From an uncultured Paracoccaceae bacterium (GTDB lineage Bacteria > Pseudomonadota > Alphaproteobacteria > Rhodobacterales > Rhodobacteraceae), in NCBI GenBank assembly GCA_947495295.1, contig CANLYJ010000001.1:62001-126000 (forward strand): a DNA stretch of 64,000 bases. Direction: 5' to 3'. This document shows, one piece after another, positions 24,898 through 32,728 of the stretch. Under the pieces are notes generated by a model, which was not told the DNA's origin, did no database searches, and saw only the letters and a list, made by a program, of their open reading frames with translations. The first letter of the stretch is position 1. Every line of letters begins with the position of its first letter. A program made the translations under genes and the position numbers.

Positions 24898-25506
24898 CTA
24901 GAATTCAACCCCGATCTGCGCCTTGATGCCGGACCGGAACGGGTGTTTGACCAGCTCCATTTCAGTGACCAGATCAGCGGCTTCAATCAGATCGTCATGG
25001 GCGTTGCGCCCGGTCAGGACGACATGGGTCATTTCCGGTTTGTGGTTCACCAGAAAGTCGACAACCTCTGCCGCACTGACATAATCATAGCGGATGGCGA
25101 TGTTGATTTCGTCCAGCAAGACCATGTGGTTGTTCTCATCCAGGATCAGCTCTTTGGCCTTGGCCCATGCGGCCTGCGCCATTTCGGTGTCGCGGGATTT
25201 GTCCTGCGTTTCCCAGGTGAACCCTTCGCCCATGGTATGAAAGGCGCATGTATCGCCGAATTTCGACAGGATCAGATCGCGTTCGCCGGTGGACATGCCA
25301 CCCTTGATGAACTGCACAACAGCGCATTTCATGTCATGGGCGATACAGCGAAAGATCATCCCGAAAGCGGCAGAGGATTTGCCCTTGCCCTTGCCGGTAT
25401 GGACGATGATCAGGCCTTTCTTGTCGGTTTTGGTTGCCATGATCTTGTCACGGGCGGCCTTTTTCTTGGCCATCTTCATCGCGTGGCGGTCGGTATCTTC
25501 TGTCAT
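24898..25506 (-). CDS. cobO: Corrinoid adenosyltransferase CobO
   Basis: 202-residue CobA/CobO-type ATP:cob(I)yrinic acid a,c-diamide adenosyltransferase. The P-loop GKGKGKSSAAFG is followed by VVQFIKGGMSTGERD, LLDEINIAIRYDYV and TGRNAHDDLIEAADLVTEM, all diagnostic. It attaches the 5'-deoxyadenosyl group to the corrin cobalt after CobN-dependent cobalt insertion and reduction. The C-terminal HPFRSGIKAQIGVEF is also typical. Start ATG at 25506 is followed by a basic N-terminal helix as usual. Fits the cob unit between the nucleotidyltransferase and yrbL-like genes. Confidence 0.96.
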   Translation of the reverse strand: MTEDTDRHAMKMAKKKAARDKIMATKTDKKGLIIVHTGKGKGKSSAAFGMIFRCIAHDMKCAVVQFIKGGMSTGERDLILSKFGDTCAFHTMGEGFTWETQDKSRDTEMAQAAWAKAKELILDENNHMVLLDEINIAIRYDYVSAAEVVDFLVNHKPEMTHVVLTGRNAHDDLIEAADLVTEMELVKHPFRSGIKAQIGVEF

Positions 25507-25552
25507 GGGATGGCTCCTTTGGGACTAAGCGTAGCGGGTGATTGGGGTGGGT

Positions 25553-26176
25553 TCAATCTGGCCAGGGGACGAAGGTCAGTTCGGGCCAAAGCGCCATTTG
25601 GCGCCTGCCCTTGGCCAGATGTGTGGCCCGGTTGTCGCGTTTGGTATGGGGGGTGAGGCGGAAGTCGAAAACATCGTTCAGCCCAAAGGGCGCGTAGATA
25701 TCAAAGCTGTCATCGGCGTTCAGCCGCATACCCACCGCATGGGTTTTACAGGCGAAATTGTCGATCCCGTCAGTGGTTTTGATCAGCGGGTCGTAATCCT
25801 GACCGAAGTGATCCTTGTACCACAGATGCACGCGGGCCTGATTGCGGACCTCAATCGGTCTCATCGTGTCAAAATGCGTGGTGGCGCGCTGGATGATCCG
25901 ATCTTCGCTGATATAGCTGGTGTCAGGGTCGAAATAGAACAGATCGATATCCTTGACCCCATAAAGGTCCGGCTTGCCAGTCAGATGGTTCCAGACCTGA
26001 TTGTAGATCGCGCCAGACACGATCCACCAATCGGGCAGGGCGAATATGCGCGCCTGATTAAAGGCGACCATGAGCGGCGGGCAGGCGCGGACGACATTGA
26101 TCAGTGCGTCGCGTTGCACCGCATCGGGCTGATGAGCGAACCGCAGATGCGGCATGTAAGATGGGTTTAAACCCAT
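25553..26176 (-). CDS. Nucleotidyltransferase family protein (NTP_transf_6/DUF925-like)
   Basis: 207 residues. PDWWIVSGAIYNQVWNHLTG followed by GVKDIDLFYFD matches the glycine/serine plus D-x-D motif of a minimal nucleotidyltransferase fold (PF06042-like). The family is uncharacterised. The first codons (MGLNPSY) are encoded by a palindromic repeat, so the native start may be the second ATG at 26155 (MPHLRF). It begins two bases after the cobN stop. Nucleotide-loop assembly needs GTP-dependent nucleotidyl transfer, so a cofactor role is imaginable but unproved. Confidence 0.78.
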   Translation of the reverse strand: MGLNPSYMPHLRFAHQPDAVQRDALINVVRACPPLMVAFNQARIFALPDWWIVSGAIYNQVWNHLTGKPDLYGVKDIDLFYFDPDTSYISEDRIIQRATTHFDTMRPIEVRNQARVHLWYKDHFGQDYDPLIKTTDGIDNFACKTHAVGMRLNADDSFDIYAPFGLNDVFDFRLTPHTKRDNRATHLAKGRRQMALWPELTFVPWPD

Positions 26177-26181
26177 CTTAC
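26156..26181. repeat. Perfect 26-bp palindrome spanning cobN stop and next start
   Basis: A 13-bp inverted repeat without loop (GTAAGATGGGTTT / AAACCCATCTTAC) supplies both the TAA of cobN and the ATG of the nucleotidyltransferase on the minus strand. A closely related element (21 of 22 bases) lies between groES and groEL at 50761-50782. It behaves like a small dispersed palindromic repeat. Confidence 0.85.
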
Positions 26182-29100
26182 GTCAAAAGCCCGGCGATGC
26201 GCGCACGGGCCGAGTTGGACTTGGGTTGCCAGAGGCGGCGATCAATGGCCTCTTGCAGCCGCTGGGCGATTTCTTCTAGCGCAGGGGCATTCGCATCGGC
26301 GATGAAGTCACGCGTGTCCTTGTCTTTGATGAAAGCCTCTTCCACCAGATCGAAATGGTGGTTGCGCACGGCCCCTGTGGTTGCGGCAAAGGCGAACAGG
26401 TAATCTACCGTGGCTGCGATCTCGAAGGCACCTTTATAGCCGTGCCGTTTGACCCCATCGATCCATTTGGGGTTCACCACGCGGGACCGGACCACCCGTC
26501 CGATTTCGTCATCCAGCGTGCGGATGACCGGCCGTTCAGGGCGGGAGTGGTCGTTATGATAGATCGGCCGATCCTGCCCCTGCAGGGTGCTGATAGCGGC
26601 GGCGGCACCACCTTCGAACTGGTAATAATCATCGCTGTCGAGGACATCATGTTCGCGATTGTCCTGATTTTGCACGATGGCTTCAGTTTGGGAGAGGCGT
26701 TGCTCCATAGCGGCGCGTGCTTTGCGGCCTTCTGCGCCGGACCCATAAGCGTAGCTGCCCCATTCAAGATAGGCTTCGGCGAAATCCGCCTTATCGGACC
26801 AGATACGTTCATCGATCAGGGCTTGCAGGCCTGCACCATAGGCGCCGGGTTTTGAACCGAAGACGCGGGTTTGGTCTTCGCCCTGCTTGCTGCGTGCTGC
26901 AGCGGGGTTCAGGTCAGCGGGTTCGTCCAGCGCTTGAACGTCGCGGGCGGCACTATCAACCAGCGCGATCAGTTGTGGGAAGGCGTCGCGGAAAAAGCCC
27001 GAGATGCGCAATGTGACATCAACGCGAGGCCGGCCAAGGACAGATTGCGGCAAGATCTCGAAACCCGTCACGCGCCGGTTTGCGCTGTCCCATGTCGGTT
27101 TGACACCCATCAGGGCCAGAGCCTGGGCGATATCGTCGCCGCCGGTGCGCATATTGGCGGTGCCCCATGCGGTGATCAGCATGGTACGGGGCCAGTCGCC
27201 ATGATCCTGCAGGTGCTTTTCAATCAACAGGTTGGCCGATTTCCACCCCAAAGCCCAGGCGGTCGGGGTCGGGACGGCCCGGCTGTCGACGCTGTAGAAA
27301 TTGCGCCCGGTGGGCAACACATCAAGCCGTCCCCGTGTTGGTGCGCCGGACGGGCCCGGGTTGACGAAGTGTCCTGAAAGGGCGCTGAGGAGACCCGCCC
27401 CTTCGGACCCGCCGCAGGCTTTGATCGTGGGCAGGATGTGGTCCTGAATTTCGGTGAGGACGGCCTGTGCCGCTCGTGGGGTGAACCCCACATCGCCCCA
27501 CCCGCCGTCCCGCAGTCCGCGTTGGCACAGGTTTTCCAGCCGTTCGACAGTGTCGCCATTCGTGCGCCATATGTTGTCATCCGCCAGCGCATCAGGTTTT
27601 TCGGGGGCCGGAGCGCCCATGTCGCAATCAAGCGGGTCGATGCTGAGTTTCAGATCATTGGCCAATGCGCGCAGAAGTGATGCATTTGCCCCCTTGCCAT
27701 CACCGCGCGGTACGCGGGCCAGCGCGATAGCGAGGTCTCGTTCTTGCTGCCCTGTTGGCGATTGCCCGAAGATGTGCAGCCCGTCACGGATCTGCGCCTC
27801 TTTCAACTCGCAAAGATAGGCGTCGAGCTTGCCAAGATCGCTGTCATTGTCACCTGTGAATCCAGCATCCTTGGCGAGGCCGGTCACCTCTGACAGAGAC
27901 AGGATTTCCCGCCGCAGATGGTCAATTCGACGCGGATCGACGCCTGCGGCCTCGTAGTACTCATCAACCAGTGCTTCCAGGTCGCGCAGGGGGCCATAGC
28001 TTTCGGCGCGTGTCAGTGGTGGCGTCAGGTGGTCGATGATCACGGCCGCGCTTCGCCGCTTGGCTTGGGTGCCCTCGCCGGGATCGTTGACGATGAAAGG
28101 GTAGATATGCGGCGTGGGCCCAAACACGACCTCCGGCCAACAGGCCTCGGAGAGCGCCACGGCCTTGCCCGGCAGCCATTCCAGGTTGCCATGTTTGCCC
28201 ATATGCACAATCGCATCTGCGCCCCAGTGGTGCCGCAGCCAGAAATAGAAGGCCAGATAATTATGCGGCGGGACGAGGTCGGGGGCGTGGTAGGTATCGG
28301 TTGGGTCGATATTGTAGCCACGTGCGGGTTGCAGCCCGACGACCGCATTGCCGAAACGGTGGATGCTGAGGGCGAAACCTGGGCCTGTGGATGGATCGGG
28401 ACCCTCCGGGGGGAGTATTTTTGGCAAAATGATGAATGGGTCGTCTTCGGGTTGGCCCCAGCGCGTGGTGATCTGTTCTTTGACCTCCCATGGCAGCGCG
28501 TCGAAATGCTGTCTGTAGATGTCGAGGGGCAGGTGTTCTCCGCCCTCCTTGTCGGCCCGGTCCGTCAGCCAGTTGGTAGGGCCGTCCATGATTTGCTGCA
28601 TGAGGGCGGCGCTGTCGGCGGGGGGCGTGACTACGTAGCCTTCTGATTTAAGCAGGTTGAGTACGTGGATTGTGGCCGCGGGAGTGTCGAGGCCCACGCC
28701 ATTGGCGAGCCGTCCGTCCTTGTTGGGGTAGTTGGCCAGGATCAGGGCGGTTTTTTTGTCTTGTGCGGCGGTTTGTCGTAGCCCTGCCCAGTTCTTGGCC
28801 AGTTGACTGACAAAATCGATCCGGTCGCCGCGTGCCTGATAGGTGGCGATCGGGCATTGCGTGGCATCGTCAAAAAACGCCTCGCCCTTGAAGCTGACCG
28901 CGCGCGACAGGACGCGCCCGTCCACCTCTGGCAAGGCGACGTTCATCGCGATGTCGCGGGCGGTGAGGCCGTGCAAGCCTTCGGCCCAGGTGGATTCGGC
29001 GGCACCCGAGAGGATGACCTGGAAGATCGGTGCTTTATTGGCCAGAAGCGGGTTTTCAGGGCTGTCATCGCCGTCATGCGGCGAGCCGACCGCGAAGGCG

Positions 29101-29894
29101 GTGCAGTTGAGAATGACGTTGGGTGGGGCTGCGTCAAACAGGGTTTTCAGCGTGGCTGTGCTGACCGTGTCCTTGAGGCTGGCCACAAAGACGGGCAGCG
29201 GGTTGAGACCTGCGCGTGACAGGCTGCGGGTCAGCCGGTTGATCGGGTTCAGCCCGCCACCTTGAACCTGCGCGCGGTAGAAGATGATGGGCACGATCGG
29301 GGCGCCGGCGGTCCATGACGCCCGCGCTGCATCAAGATCGGCGATGCCTGCGCCGGGCCAATAGACACCTGCGCGCAAAAGCGGCGTGGGTGCTGCGGGT
29401 TTTTCGCCACCATCCAGCATGACTTTGGCATAGGCCAGCAGGTTGCTGCTGTTTTGCGGCCCGCCTTCGACCAGGTAAGACCAGAGCGTGTCGTAATCCT
29501 GTTCACTGACCGTTGAAAGACCACGCAATTCGGGATCGGGTTTGTCATCGCCGGGCAAAGCGGCAAAAGGGATGCCAGCCGCGTGCAGGCGGGCGGCATA
29601 TTGGGTTAGCCCGTATTTCCAATAGCCCGCGCCGCCCAGAATGCGCGCGATCACAAGCCGGGATTTGGTCGCGCAATCGTCCAGATGCAGATCGACCGAC
29701 ATCGGATGGGTCAAATGCATCATATTGGCCAGCCGCAGGGTCGGCGGGGCTGCCATTTCGCTGCGCGCATCCGAAAGCGCGGCCAGTTCCGTGTCTGCCG
29801 CAGAGATAATCACCACATCGGCAGGGGTCTGGCCCAGATCGACCGGTTCGGTCCCGTCGCTGATGGCCCCGCGCGTGGCGGCAAGCAGATGCAT
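26178..29894 (-). CDS. cobN: Cobaltochelatase subunit CobN
   Basis: 1238-residue large subunit of the ATP-dependent cobaltochelatase that, with CobS and CobT, inserts cobalt into hydrogenobyrinic acid a,c-diamide in the aerobic B12 pathway. Family segments include HRFGNAVVGLQPARGYNIDP, FYFWLRHHWGADAIVHMGKHGNLEWLPGK (in two parts, the metal/ligand His region), FSKPGAYGAGL-like GSKPGAYGAGLQALID and YEWGSYAYG-like LEWGSYAYGSG. Residues about 487-498 (FIILPKILPPEG) are encoded by a dispersed intergenic repeat inserted in frame between DDP and GFALSIHRFGN. cobS and cobT are not in the window. Regulated by the upstream cobalamin riboswitch by operon position. Confidence 0.96.
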   Translation of the reverse strand: MHLLAATRGAISDGTEPVDLGQTPADVVIISAADTELAALSDARSEMAAPPTLRLANMMHLTHPMSVDLHLDDCATKSRLVIARILGGAGYWKYGLTQYAARLHAAGIPFAALPGDDKPDPELRGLSTVSEQDYDTLWSYLVEGGPQNSSNLLAYAKVMLDGGEKPAAPTPLLRAGVYWPGAGIADLDAARASWTAGAPIVPIIFYRAQVQGGGLNPINRLTRSLSRAGLNPLPVFVASLKDTVSTATLKTLFDAAPPNVILNCTAFAVGSPHDGDDSPENPLLANKAPIFQVILSGAAESTWAEGLHGLTARDIAMNVALPEVDGRVLSRAVSFKGEAFFDDATQCPIATYQARGDRIDFVSQLAKNWAGLRQTAAQDKKTALILANYPNKDGRLANGVGLDTPAATIHVLNLLKSEGYVVTPPADSAALMQQIMDGPTNWLTDRADKEGGEHLPLDIYRQHFDALPWEVKEQITTRWGQPEDDPFIILPKILPPEGPDPSTGPGFALSIHRFGNAVVGLQPARGYNIDPTDTYHAPDLVPPHNYLAFYFWLRHHWGADAIVHMGKHGNLEWLPGKAVALSEACWPEVVFGPTPHIYPFIVNDPGEGTQAKRRSAAVIIDHLTPPLTRAESYGPLRDLEALVDEYYEAAGVDPRRIDHLRREILSLSEVTGLAKDAGFTGDNDSDLGKLDAYLCELKEAQIRDGLHIFGQSPTGQQERDLAIALARVPRGDGKGANASLLRALANDLKLSIDPLDCDMGAPAPEKPDALADDNIWRTNGDTVERLENLCQRGLRDGGWGDVGFTPRAAQAVLTEIQDHILPTIKACGGSEGAGLLSALSGHFVNPGPSGAPTRGRLDVLPTGRNFYSVDSRAVPTPTAWALGWKSANLLIEKHLQDHGDWPRTMLITAWGTANMRTGGDDIAQALALMGVKPTWDSANRRVTGFEILPQSVLGRPRVDVTLRISGFFRDAFPQLIALVDSAARDVQALDEPADLNPAAARSKQGEDQTRVFGSKPGAYGAGLQALIDERIWSDKADFAEAYLEWGSYAYGSGAEGRKARAAMEQRLSQTEAIVQNQDNREHDVLDSDDYYQFEGGAAAAISTLQGQDRPIYHNDHSRPERPVIRTLDDEIGRVVRSRVVNPKWIDGVKRHGYKGAFEIAATVDYLFAFAATTGAVRNHHFDLVEEAFIKDKDTRDFIADANAPALEEIAQRLQEAIDRRLWQPKSNSARARIAGLLT
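28402..28434. repeat. 32-bp dispersed repeat embedded in frame in cobN
   Basis: Runs from CCCTCCGG through GGGAGTATTTTTGG to CAAAATGATG and differs from the intergenic copy at 32572-32603 at one position. Read on the cobN strand it encodes FIILPKILPPEG without breaking the frame. Its flanks correspond to a place where related CobN proteins, as I recall them, have no such segment. Confidence 0.85.
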
Positions 29895-29904
29895 CTAGGT
29901 GGAG

Positions 29905-29926
29905 GTCCCGGATCGGCGTCCGGGAC
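29905..29926. repeat. Hairpin between GNAT gene and cobN
   Basis: GTCCCGGA (29905-29912) and TCCGGGAC (29919-29926) flank a 6-base loop, just upstream of the cobN ATG at 29894 and after the GNAT stop at 29939. It could reduce read-through from the GNAT gene or affect cobN translation; no ribosome-binding sequence is otherwise obvious before this ATG. Confidence 0.6.
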
Positions 29927-29938
29927 GATGGCTTGGTA

Positions 29939-30388
29939 TCATAGCTGTTTTTCCATGAAAACAGAGCGCGTGGCGTCAAGATATTGCCCAAAAGCCGCAC
30001 AGGTTTTGTAACCGTTGCGGACATAGAGTTTGAGTGCAGCCACCAGCGCATCGCCGGTTTCCAGACGGATCACGGGCAGGTTTTCCGCGCGCGCCTGATC
30101 TTCGATCTGGCGCAGGATCGCATCGGCCACGCCTTTGCCGCGCGCCTCTTCTGCCACGAACATGGATTTGATTTCGCCGTAACCTTCGCAGGTTTTCAGC
30201 GCGCCGGTTCCCATGATGCTGTCCCCCTCTCGGGCCATGAAAAAATGGATGTCGGAGGCGGCGAGGGCGTTGATGTCGAGAAAGAAGTTTTCCTCTGGCG
30301 GGAACAGCGACCGCATCAGCGCATGGCTTTGTTCCAGCAGGGCAGTTGCACCGGGATGGTGCGGGCTGCCGCGTTCCACGATGATCAT
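29939..30388 (-). CDS. GNAT family N-acetyltransferase
   Basis: 149-residue GCN5-related acetyltransferase. The acetyl-CoA-binding motif A is seen in IKSMFVAEEARGKGVADAILRQIED (family signature R-G-x-G-x-A) and the C-terminal strand in VIRLETGDALVAALKLYVRNGYKTCAAFGQY. Substrate unknown; sequences of this type often acetylate small amines or amino acids. It overlaps cobW upstream by four bases (ATGA) and precedes cobN, so it is inside the riboswitch-controlled unit although no acetylation step is known in B12 synthesis. Confidence 0.85.
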   Translation of the reverse strand: MIIVERGSPHHPGATALLEQSHALMRSLFPPEENFFLDINALAASDIHFFMAREGDSIMGTGALKTCEGYGEIKSMFVAEEARGKGVADAILRQIEDQARAENLPVIRLETGDALVAALKLYVRNGYKTCAAFGQYLDATRSVFMEKQL

Positions 30389-31452
30389 TTCTGCAACGCC
30401 GATGTAATGGCGGCCTGATCCAGCCCGGCCTCGCCGATCACAACCAGCCGGGTTTCGCGGGGGGCGTCGCCGAAGGGCTGATCGAAATAGGTGTCAACGC
30501 GGGGGCCGACCGCTTGCAGGGTCAGACGCATTGGTTTGCCGTTGACAGCGACAAAGCCCTTGAGCCGCAGGATGTTATTGGCGCGGATCGTGCCCGCGAC
30601 CTGTGCGGCGAAGGCGTTGGCGTCAGTGATTTCACCGCGGGTGACGATGAAGCTTTCAAACTCGTCATGGCCATGTGCGTGTTCATGATCGTGATGGTGA
30701 TCGTCTTCGTCGTCATCATGGTGATGATGGTGGTGGATCTCGTGACGGCTATCGAGGTCAGTTTCGGCGCCGATCCCCTGGCCCAGCAGCACATCGACGG
30801 GCAGCGCACCCATGGCGGTTTTGACAACCTGTACCCCGTCGCGGGATTCAGATTTCAGGCGGCTGGTCAGCGCGCCTGCCTCTTCTTCATTCAGAAGGTC
30901 GGTCTTGTTGACGACGATCATATCGGCGCAGGCAACCTGATCTTCGAACAGTTCCGAAAGCGGTGTTTCGTGATCCAGGTTTTCGTCCTGCGCGCGCTGG
31001 GCGTCCACGGCCGCGACATTATGAGCGAATTGCCCGTCATGGACGGCACGGCCATCAACCACGGTGACAACGCCGTCGACGGTGACTTTGGTGGAAATGT
31101 CGGGCCAGTTAAAGGCCCGCACCAGCGGTTGTGGCAAGGCGAGGCCGGATGTTTCGATGACGATATGGTCGGGTTTTTCATCGCGCGCCAGAAGCTGCTC
31201 CATCGTCGGGATGAAATCATCGGCGACGGTGCAGCAGATGCAGCCATTGGACAGCTCGACGATGTCATCTTCGGTGCAGGTTTCTTCGCCGCAGCCTTTG
31301 AGGATATCGCCATCGACCCCAAGATCGCCAAATTCGTTGATGATCAGGGCGATCTTCTTGCCGTCAGCATTTTGCAGCATGTGGCGGATGAGTGTCGTTT
31401 TCCCGGCGCCTAGAAAGCCGGTCACAACGGTAGCGGGGATTTTGGCAGGCAT
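30385..31452 (-). CDS. cobW: Cobalamin biosynthesis metallochaperone GTPase CobW
   Basis: 355-residue G3E-family GTPase thought to deliver cobalt to the chelatase. Walker A GFLGAGKTT (residues 12-20), metal-binding CICC at 71-74 in SNGCICCTV, NKTDLL base-recognition motif, and a C-terminal CobW_C domain. A histidine/aspartate-rich stretch (about 12 His within 30 residues, near residue 245) may store or relay Co2+. The ATG at 31452 has AAGGA upstream; an in-frame start 21 codons earlier lacks support. Lies between hupE and the GNAT gene. Confidence 0.95.
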   Translation of the reverse strand: MPAKIPATVVTGFLGAGKTTLIRHMLQNADGKKIALIINEFGDLGVDGDILKGCGEETCTEDDIVELSNGCICCTVADDFIPTMEQLLARDEKPDHIVIETSGLALPQPLVRAFNWPDISTKVTVDGVVTVVDGRAVHDGQFAHNVAAVDAQRAQDENLDHETPLSELFEDQVACADMIVVNKTDLLNEEEAGALTSRLKSESRDGVQVVKTAMGALPVDVLLGQGIGAETDLDSRHEIHHHHHHDDDEDDHHHDHEHAHGHDEFESFIVTRGEITDANAFAAQVAGTIRANNILRLKGFVAVNGKPMRLTLQAVGPRVDTYFDQPFGDAPRETRLVVIGEAGLDQAAITSALQK

Positions 31453-31529
31453 GGGGGATCCTTGACGGGTTTGACCAAACGGAATGACGGTCCCTGCGGG
31501 ACCGCCATATTTCATGTTTTGCTTGGCGC

Positions 31530-32174
31530 TTAGGCGCCGGCGAGCGCGGTCACAAGCGGCCCTTCGGCGATTTCCAGCGCGAGGAAGACACCAACACCTG
31601 CGACCATGGCTCCGCCAAGCCGGGCATTGATGGCTGTGGCGTCAGATGCGCCCAGTTTTTGCACGATCCAGCCTGCGCCGATGGCGATGACGTATTGGAT
31701 GACGCCCAGCCCGATCAGGTACCCCAGCAGCACAGCACCGCCAACGCCGCCTTCCTGTCCGGCGATTGATCCGCCGAAGGCTGACCCGTGGAACAGGCCG
31801 AATGTCGCGAAAACCAGAATTGCTGCTGTTGTCGAGAGCGCCTTGCCAGACAGGACGATCCCGCCAAGCACGATCAGCGACAGGACGATAACCGTTTCAG
31901 CGATAGGCATCGCGATCCCGGCATACATCAGTCCGCAACCAGCCAACATGGCCCCGATATAGGCGGCTGGTGTCATTAGTTTGCGCCCGGTGAAGAGCGC
32001 CGCGATCCCCATGGCGACCACGAAGAAAAGGTGGTCAAAGCCAAGCACAGGATGCCCGACGCCGGATGCCAGACCATGCACGAATGTCTCCATCGGCAGG
32101 CCGCCAAGCGGGTGGTGTGCAAGTGCAGGTGAGGCGGCAAGGCTAAGGCCGGCAGCAGTAATAAATCGTTTCAT
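31530..32174 (-). CDS. hupE: HupE/UreJ family cobalt importer
   Basis: 214-residue membrane protein with a signal-like first helix ending ASPALAHHP and five or six further helices. The HPLGGLPMETFVHGLASGVGHPVLGFDHLFF region (read in two parts) holds the family H-P-x-x-G and FDHLFF motifs. HupE/UreJ proteins transport nickel or cobalt; position as the first gene after a cobalamin riboswitch and ahead of cobW and cobN indicates cobalt. The ATG at 32174 has AGGGGACG before it. A GC hairpin at 31489-31503 separates it from cobW. Confidence 0.92.
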   Translation of the reverse strand: MKRFITAAGLSLAASPALAHHPLGGLPMETFVHGLASGVGHPVLGFDHLFFVVAMGIAALFTGRKLMTPAAYIGAMLAGCGLMYAGIAMPIAETVIVLSLIVLGGIVLSGKALSTTAAILVFATFGLFHGSAFGGSIAGQEGGVGGAVLLGYLIGLGVIQYVIAIGAGWIVQKLGASDATAINARLGGAMVAGVGVFLALEIAEGPLVTALAGA

Positions 32175-32290
32175 TTTCGTCCCCTTTGGATCGTCGTAAA
32201 GGGGGGATTTCATGGAGTGCCGCCTTTGCCAGCGACTTTACCCCCACGGAACACCCCGTCCGTTGTTGTTGTCCGAAGCCGTTGGCCCCG

Positions 32291-32483
32291 GTGCATGGCT
32301 GGTCTCCTGGCTTGCGGGTCAGGGCACTTTGCGGCCTTCCCGGTTTCCCAGTGGCGTTGTCGCAAAGCACTCACCGCATACAGTCGCGGGGGCGGCTGTG
32401 GCTTAAGGCCCCCGAATTGGATCGGCCCGTCCACATTCCCATTTGATCCCCTGACGCTTGGCGTCGTGCGGGGAACCGTGCAT
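32291..32483 (-). ncRNA. Cobalamin (adenosylcobalamin) riboswitch
   Basis: On the minus strand the conserved blocks appear in order: ATGCACGGTTCCC at the 5' side, GGGGATCAAATGGGAATG, GCCGCCCCCGCGACTGT, CACTGGGAAACCGGGAAGGC and the 3' B12 box GACCCGCAAGCCAGGAGACC ending in a GCATGCAC-type P1 complement (32291-32300). This is an almost complete class I cobalamin riboswitch. It ends about 115 bases upstream of hupE and should repress the hupE-cobW-cobN-cobO-bluB unit when adenosylcobalamin is plentiful. The final ~110 bases before hupE hold the expression platform, with a GC-rich GGACGGGGTGTTCCG stretch that could form it. Confidence 0.95.
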
Positions 32484-32571
32484 CCCTTTTGTGCGCCTTT
32501 GGCTGCATCCGGGTCAAGGTGGAAACCGACATATGCTGATGGAATGGCGGCTTTTGTTGAGAGCGAAGATG

Positions 32572-32603
32572 CCTCCGGCGGGAGTATTTTTGGCAAAATG
32601 ATG
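32572..32603. repeat. 32-bp dispersed intergenic repeat (intergenic copy)
   Basis: CCTCCGGCGGGAGTATTTTT followed by GGCAAAATGATG. The CCTCCGGCGGGAG part is itself palindromic. It matches the copy inside cobN at 28403-28434 at all but one position. It lies in the 245-bp stretch between the riboswitch and smc, which otherwise shows no gene; the rest of that stretch should hold the promoters of the riboswitch unit and of smc, which I could not pinpoint. Confidence 0.8.
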
Positions 32604-32728
32604 CTGCCATCTTCAATATCTTGTGGATAAGTGGCGCGAAATGGCCTTATCTAGATGGCTTTCGTTGACTCCGGGGCCCTTGCGGGGACAGGATTTGTCA
32701 ACTTGAGGGAATCAAGAGCAGGTAGCGC

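Noticed and set aside
27918-28646. A 242-codon plus-strand open frame inside cobN
   Set aside because: The opposite strand is unequivocally CobN; this frame has no domain signs.
30690-30760. A CAT/GAT-rich short repetitive tract
   Set aside because: It is coding sequence for the histidine/aspartate-rich segment of CobW, not an independent repeat or CRISPR-like array.
32622-32630. TGTGGATAA, a perfect DnaA box on the minus strand near smc
   Set aside because: A single 9-mer is expected about once by chance in a sequence of this size; no cluster of boxes or AT-rich unwinding region is present, so no origin is claimed.
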